Source: an uncultured Victivallales bacterium
Lineage (GTDB): Bacteria > Verrucomicrobiota > Lentisphaeria > Victivallales > UBA1829
Assembly (NCBI GenBank): GCA_944391115.1
Contig: CALXSJ010000028.1
Span: 1-39,079, forward strand
Length of the DNA: 39,079 nt
Direction: 5' to 3'
The notes below the pieces were generated by a model. It did not search any database. It saw only the letters and a program-made list of their open reading frames with translations, and had not been told where the DNA came from. Of the stretch, positions 35,629 through 39,079 are shown in pieces. Position numbers and translations under genes: made by a program. The stretch's first letter is position 1; every line of letters begins with the position of its first letter.

Positions 35629-36562
35629 AAAGTAAGGTGGCGAGCTTGCGCTTCGAGACATTGTATGCTTGAACAGATCGAATTCGAAGAATCGAGTGGA
35701 TTCGAAAATCGAACCTCGAGTTGTAAAAATTGCGTTGGATAATCCAGCCTGGGGACACAGAGGTTTTCCAACGAATTGCGTAAGGAAGGCTTGTTTATTT
35801 CTCCAGAAGACGTCAGGAGCGTTTGGCAGCGGCACGATCTTGAGACCATACAAAAGTGCTTGAATCCCTTGGAAACCAAGGTGCGCAGGAAGGGATCATT
35901 CTAACGGAGTCTCAGCTCCAAGCCCTGGAAAAAGCAAAAGAAGAAAAGCAGGCCGCAGGAGAGATTGAAACAGAACATCCAGATTATCTAATTGCTCAAG
36001 ATACTTTCTATGTCGGTAACATGAAGGGAGTTGGACGGATCTACCAGCAGATTGTGATTGACACCTATTCCAAAGTGGCATTTGCCAAATTGTATGACCG
36101 GAAAAACGCACTGGTTGCCGCCGATATGCTCAATGATCGCGTTATTCCCTTCTTTGACAGCAAAGAGATTCCTATTTTGCGTGCTTTAACAGATCGCGGA
36201 TCGGAATATTGCGGCAACCGGGAACATCATGAATATGAGCTTTATCTCGACCTGGAGGACATAGACCATACAAAAAAACGAAAACAAAATCGCCTCTAAC
36301 GAATGGAAGCTGCGAGAGATTTCATAAAACAATTCTCTCGGAATTCTATCAAATTGCTTTTCGGAAAAAGATCTACGAATCTATTGAGATGCTGCAGAAC
36401 GATCTGGATGAATGGCTGCGGGAATACAATGAATCACGTCCGCACAGCGGGAAGTATTGCTATGGGAAAACACCGATGCAGACATTCCTGGATTCCTTGC
36501 CACTTGCAAAAGAGAAAATGTTGCAGTATAGTAACAACATTTCAAACCAAAAGGAAATATAA
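35629..36562 (+). pseudogene. Degenerate IS481-like (DDE integrase-type) transposase
   Basis: The sequence encodes most of a DDE transposase but in several frames. At 35640-35750 I read ALRDI and IEPRVVKIALDNPAWG. After a shift comes FSNELRKEGLFISPEDVRSV to about 35865. After another shift comes EGIILTESQLQALEKAKEE, then the catalytic core AQDTFYVGNMKG...IDTYSKVAFAKLYDRK...LTDRGSEYCG. A run of seven A at 36272-36278 breaks the frame again. The remainder reads SPLTNGSCERFHKT, IAFRKKIYESIEMLQNDLDE and GKTPMQTF, to TAA at 36560-36562. The usual N-terminal helix-turn-helix part is missing. With at least three frame breaks it cannot be active. Confidence 0.88.
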
Positions 36563-36593
36563 CAGATCGTCAGATGATGTCATAACTTCTACA
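35640..36593 (+). mobile_element. Relic of an IS481-like insertion sequence, right end preserved
   Basis: The right terminus appears to be at 36593, ending in CATAACTTCTACA, because an ExbB-type coding sequence begins exactly after it (36594) on the other strand. On the minus strand the end reads TGTAGAAGTTATGACATC. No matching left inverted repeat or remaining part of the exbB gene is found to the left, so the left end was probably deleted together with flanking DNA. The 35640 limit is only where transposase similarity becomes visible. Confidence 0.7.
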
Positions 36594-36971
36594 GCCAAGT
36601 ATAGGCGCAATATTCGCACACATGGAGAGACTGTTGAACAAGCGGAGAATCGTCTTGACATGGCGGTCAAGCATTTCAGAAACTAGCTCTTGTCGTTCCT
36701 TTTCGCCCTTCTCGTGAGCAATCAGAAGAACTTTATTGACGATTTTTGCCGTCAGTGTCGAATGAGCTTCGCAGTAATCAAACGCCCCCTGCCAATCGCC
36801 CTGTTTCAACAAAGGAATCAGCTTCTCCTTGAATGCGGCTGTTGCATACAAACTCTTCCGCAACGACCACGCGCAACGAATGGCGATTGCCAATGCCGCC
36901 GTGCTGACAGCAAAGAGTAACAACCAGATCAAAAAGCCGATCACACCGCTATTGAAGATTACCTGATGCAA
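36594..36971 (-). pseudogene. ExbB/TolQ/MotA-type proton channel gene, truncated by the insertion sequence
   Basis: The visible 126 residues match the N-terminal part of ExbB/TolQ-family proteins. There is a first membrane helix (about 9-31, GFLIWLLLFAVSTAALAIAI), a long helical cytoplasmic segment (KEKLIPLLKQGDWQGAFDYCE, then the EKERQELVSEMLDRHV block), and the beginning of the second conserved segment, ANIAPILG. There the family normally continues LLGTV, but the sequence runs into the insertion sequence and ends after seven unrelated codons at 36570. The last two membrane helices and their proton path are lost. AAGGAG lies nine bases before the ATG. The gene lies 43 bases downstream of the secreted AT-rich protein gene. 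Nothing resembling the missing part exists left of the insertion sequence. Confidence 0.85.
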
Positions 36972-37014
36972 TTTATCTCCTTGTTACTCATGATTCTATC
37001 CTTAAATACCATAA

Positions 37015-37998
37015 TCATAGAGAATTAAGATTTATGTCTCCCGGTTTTTGATTGAAAAAAATCTCAACTAATAAACTATACTCATGGCTAAAAGCGCCGT
37101 TCCTTGCTCCAATGTTCTTTATTACCCCCTTTCCGTAAAATTTTCCACATTTAATATAAAAGTAATATCTTTTATCAAGATTATAAGGAATTATAAGCTT
37201 TTTTGTTGCGTAATTTTTTAATGGAGCATCGGTCAAAAAAGATAAATCCTTTACTGGCATTTTCTCATCAATAAGGATGAAACCATCTAATGGATCAGAA
37301 GAAACAAAACTGAGTAAATAGGTTTTGGGGGCAGGTGCATGAATGCCTCGACCGTTATCTTTTTCATAAATGATTTCCCCTTGCTTATTACGGTCGAAGT
37401 CTAAATAGAGATATTTTTTTAAGGTAATTGGATTTCCCAAGTTAATGACTTCCTTACCCAATTTTCCATCTGCAAGTTTTGAGAGATTACATATAGACTG
37501 GCTATGGTCTTTGATATTATATTCAATTCGCTCATCAAACTTAATTAACTTTGCCAATACTCCAATTTTACGAAGCTTTATATGGTATTGGGTTTGTCTT
37601 GCGGAATCTGGTTCATCTGTTTTTTTTCCGGTATAAAATGTGATATTTTGAGATCTATATCCGTCTTTAATAAAGGTTATAGATACAGCTGTATAATTTT
37701 TCTTTTGAATTAAAAATTTGCCGTTGACTTTCTGTGTATCACACAACCTTTCAGATTCTGTAGCCCATACGTCCTTAGGACGAATAAATTCAATTTCCAA
37801 AGAGACATTCTCAAGTTCGTTATTGTCAATATCAGTTATCTTGCCAACGATGTGTATATCTGCATCATTCAAACGGTTCTCATATGTTTTCTTCAATATC
37901 TCATATCTAGTCTCTCCAGCATTGGCTAATGGAGCAAGCGACAGACTTAGAAATACAAGATTGAAAATAAAACAATGCAATGTAAATATCTTCTTCAT
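37015..37998 (-). CDS. Secreted protein of unknown function, AT-rich
   Basis: The 327-residue protein has a clear signal peptide (FTLHCFIFNLVFLSLSLAPLA, cleavage likely after ANA). Residues ~48-130 resemble a carboxypeptidase-regulatory-like beta sandwich: IVGKITDIDNNELENVSLEI opens it and FIKDGYRSQNITF closes it. The remainder is beta-rich with many Lys and Tyr, and I recognise no catalytic motif. I chose ATG 37998 (MKKIFTLH), with GAGG six bases upstream, over the in-frame ATG at 38010. The gene is much richer in A+T than the genes left of 35 kb, which suggests horizontal origin. It precedes the truncated exbB gene by 43 bases and may have formed a unit with it. Confidence 0.75.
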   Translation of the reverse strand: MKKIFTLHCFIFNLVFLSLSLAPLANAGETRYEILKKTYENRLNDADIHIVGKITDIDNNELENVSLEIEFIRPKDVWATESERLCDTQKVNGKFLIQKKNYTAVSITFIKDGYRSQNITFYTGKKTDEPDSARQTQYHIKLRKIGVLAKLIKFDERIEYNIKDHSQSICNLSKLADGKLGKEVINLGNPITLKKYLYLDFDRNKQGEIIYEKDNGRGIHAPAPKTYLLSFVSSDPLDGFILIDEKMPVKDLSFLTDAPLKNYATKKLIIPYNLDKRYYFYIKCGKFYGKGVIKNIGARNGAFSHEYSLLVEIFFNQKPGDINLNSL

Positions 37999-38225
37999 AA
38001 GTGGCCTCATTTAATAATTTGTGTTTTGTTTTTGAATATTTCCTTAAACCAAGAATGAATTAAATAGAATTCTCTATTTTTCATATCACTGTGTTCTGTA
38101 TTTCTCCAGCCTAGTGCATTCGCATTACAATTGTCAGCTCCTAAAGCATTTGTTTGTCATGTGCAAGAATAAATGGTTCTGCTTTTCAGTAAAAAACAGG
38201 TAACACTTTTCTCCATGTTAATAAG

Positions 38226-38267
38226 TTGACAGTCAATATGATGCGACAATGTATCATATTCTGTCAA
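38226..38267. repeat. 42-base interrupted palindrome
   Basis: TTGACAG (38226-38232) matches CTGTCAA (38261-38267), and inside it ATATGAT (38236-38242) matches ATCATAT (38253-38259), around a ten-base centre. Both arm pairs are perfect. The site lies about 230 bases upstream of the secreted protein gene on the minus strand, so an operator or mobile-element end is possible. Confidence 0.75.
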
Positions 38268-38701
38268 ATGAGAATAAAATAGCATGAAGAAATCTGATTG
38301 CAAATCAAAAATATTTGAATGATGAATGAGAAGTGAGCGATACTGGTGGATCGGGTTTCTGGGAAAGGCGATCCGGAAGTGCCGTAACCATCCGAAGAAC
38401 GGAGTGAACGTTGAAGAAATGGAGCAAAATCTTTCCTTTCAAAGATTTGATCCTTTTTTTGAGTAAAGGTCGTTTGTTCTGAAAAAACGAATTTCGCAAA
38501 ACTCGAAAAATTCTCTGAATCAAAAAGACTTTTGTTATGAATTGGGCGAATAGAGTACCGACCTCTGGATTTTTCGAACACATGTCCTTTGCTAGCATAT
38601 TTTTGCTTTATTCGTTGATTACCAGTATGTTACTTTAATAAGAGATTACAAAATGAATGTATGGCAGAGAAAAATTGACGATCAAAGGTCGGTTTTTCAA
38701 C

Positions 38702-38790
38702 GTGTGCTTCCTCCAAAAAATGCTCTCCAGACCAAAAGACCGGTCTTTTACTCCCCCGGAGAATTTACCGGGAGAGGGTCTGAAGCACAC
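38702..38790. repeat. Nested inverted repeats around a 16-base perfect palindrome
   Basis: GTGTGCTTC (38702-38710) pairs with GAAGCACAC (38782-38790). Inside, CTCTCC (38723-38728) pairs with GGAGAG (38771-38776), and AAAAGACCGGTCTTTT (38734-38749) is a perfect palindrome. CTCCC (38751-38755) can pair with GGGAG (38770-38774). Confidence 0.75.
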
Positions 38791-38833
38791 CTTCATAAGA
38801 GAAAAGTGGAGATTCTCTGCTGTCGGGGGAAAC

Positions 38834-38891
38834 GGGGGTTTGAGCTCAAATTTACCCCCAAAACGAAAAAACCGACCAGAAGACCGGTCGG
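38834..38891. repeat. Two further hairpins, one with the GACCGGTC core
   Basis: GGGGG (38834-38838) and CCCCC (38855-38859) flank the perfect 12-base palindrome TTTGAGCTCAAA (38839-38850). CCGACC (38872-38877) pairs with GGTCGG (38886-38891) over an eight-base loop containing AGAAGACC, repeating the GACC-x4-GACCGGTC layout of the palindrome near 38740. Confidence 0.7.
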
Positions 38892-38908
38892 CGGAGAATC
38901 GAAAAAAT

Positions 38909-38986
38909 GGTGGAGCATTTTTTTATTTTTTAGAAAAATTCTCTCCACCTCAAACTGGCGAATTTTTCGAGTCTCAAAAGGTGGAG
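38909..38986. repeat. Alternating GGTGGAG / CTCCACC inverted repeats
   Basis: GGTGGAG (38909-38915), CTCCACCT (38943-38950) and AGGTGGAG (38979-38986) lie in alternating orientation, so the middle copy can pair with either neighbour. This would permit two mutually exclusive stems. The last copy is followed by CTTTTT. Confidence 0.7.
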
Positions 38987-39079
38987 CTTTTTCACTTCTC
39001 GGAAAATTCTCCGTGAGAAACTGGAACTTCATTCTACCTCAAAAAAGAGTTTGAACATCGCGAAAATGGTAGAAAAGAG

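Larger units (their letters stand above)
37999..39079. other. AT-rich region without a credible gene, rich in inverted repeats
   Basis: No frame here has a ribosome binding site, codon pattern or motif that would support a gene; the longest frames (about 100-130 codons) overlap one another and the hairpins. The stretch holds a 42-base interrupted palindrome (38226-38267), an AAATCTTT/AAAGATTT hairpin near 38430-38455, and a cluster of palindromes from 38702 to about 39030. It runs off the right edge, so its other boundary is unknown. A structured RNA, remnants of mobile-element ends, or a decayed prophage segment are all possible. Confidence 0.6.

Noticed and set aside
36240-36300. Programmed -1 frameshift at the A-run in the IS481-like transposase
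   Set aside because: The slippery A-AAA-AAA is in the right phase, but a -1 shift would leave one extra residue compared with the family. The gene also has at least two other frame breaks and no N-terminus, so simple decay is the better explanation.
38650-39079. Small genes in the palindrome-rich end region (frames of about 120-133 codons)
   Set aside because: Two overlapping frames cover the same hairpins, with no ribosome binding site, hydrophobic core pattern or known motif.

Overview
The window looks like a chromosomal segment of a Lentisphaerota (Victivallis-like) bacterium. The phylum call is an inference from gene content. It rests on a DUF1549/DUF1553 + DUF1501 + PPC-domain cassette typical of the Planctomycetes-Verrucomicrobia-Lentisphaerae group, on pseudopilins of the FTLIELL type with an H-x9-D(G) tail placed beside secreted glycoside-hydrolase-like proteins, and on GntR-headed, LacI-like regulators. 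Most of the window is fairly GC-rich. The last ~2 kb (from about 37.0 kb) is clearly AT-rich and looks foreign or decayed.

Layout. 1-7.1 kb (+): the 3' part of a long coiled-coil protein with a near-identical 129-bp coding repeat, then ybaB-recR, the agmatine-to-putrescine pair aguB-aguA, and a RecQ-type helicase. 7.2-8.1 kb (+): an unusual GNAT-cytidine deaminase fusion. 8.1-16.7 kb (-): one apparent operon, read right to left, of regulator, pseudopilin, CE7-like esterase, large secreted hydrolase-like protein and a second hydrolase-like protein. It starts at a consensus promoter and has a candidate TATATAGC operator. 17.1-18.2 kb (+): a divergently transcribed Gfo/Idh/MocA oxidoreductase with its own promoter and terminator. 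18.5-24.7 kb (+): a four-gene operon, DUF1549/1553, DUF1501, PPC-domain protein and Rid/chorismatase-like protein. 24.8-26.0 kb (-): acetate kinase. 26.4-28.7 kb (+): a sodium:solute symporter gene split by one in-frame TAG. 28.9-29.3 kb: an IS200-type transposase relic. 29.7-35.5 kb (+): a second regulator, then HAD phosphatase, pseudopilin and CBM9/DUF4091 protein behind a perfect sigma70-type promoter. 35.6-36.6 kb: an IS481-like transposase relic whose right end cuts an ExbB/TolQ-family gene. 37.0-38.0 kb (-): an AT-rich secreted protein of unknown function. 38.0-39.1 kb: no credible gene, but a dense set of perfect inverted repeats.

How the genes may work together. Two separate loci (8.1-16.7 kb and 29.7-35.5 kb) share one design: a one-component sugar-sensor-like regulator, a dedicated pseudopilin, and large secreted carbohydrate-active proteins. 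The first adds an esterase. The second adds a sugar-phosphate-type HAD phosphatase and lies downstream of a solute symporter. The oxidoreductase opposite the first regulator would fit intracellular processing of an unusual sugar. The substrates cannot be read from the sequence. The recurrent pairing of a regulator and pseudopilin with a glycan-degrading locus is the best candidate here for an under-described system.
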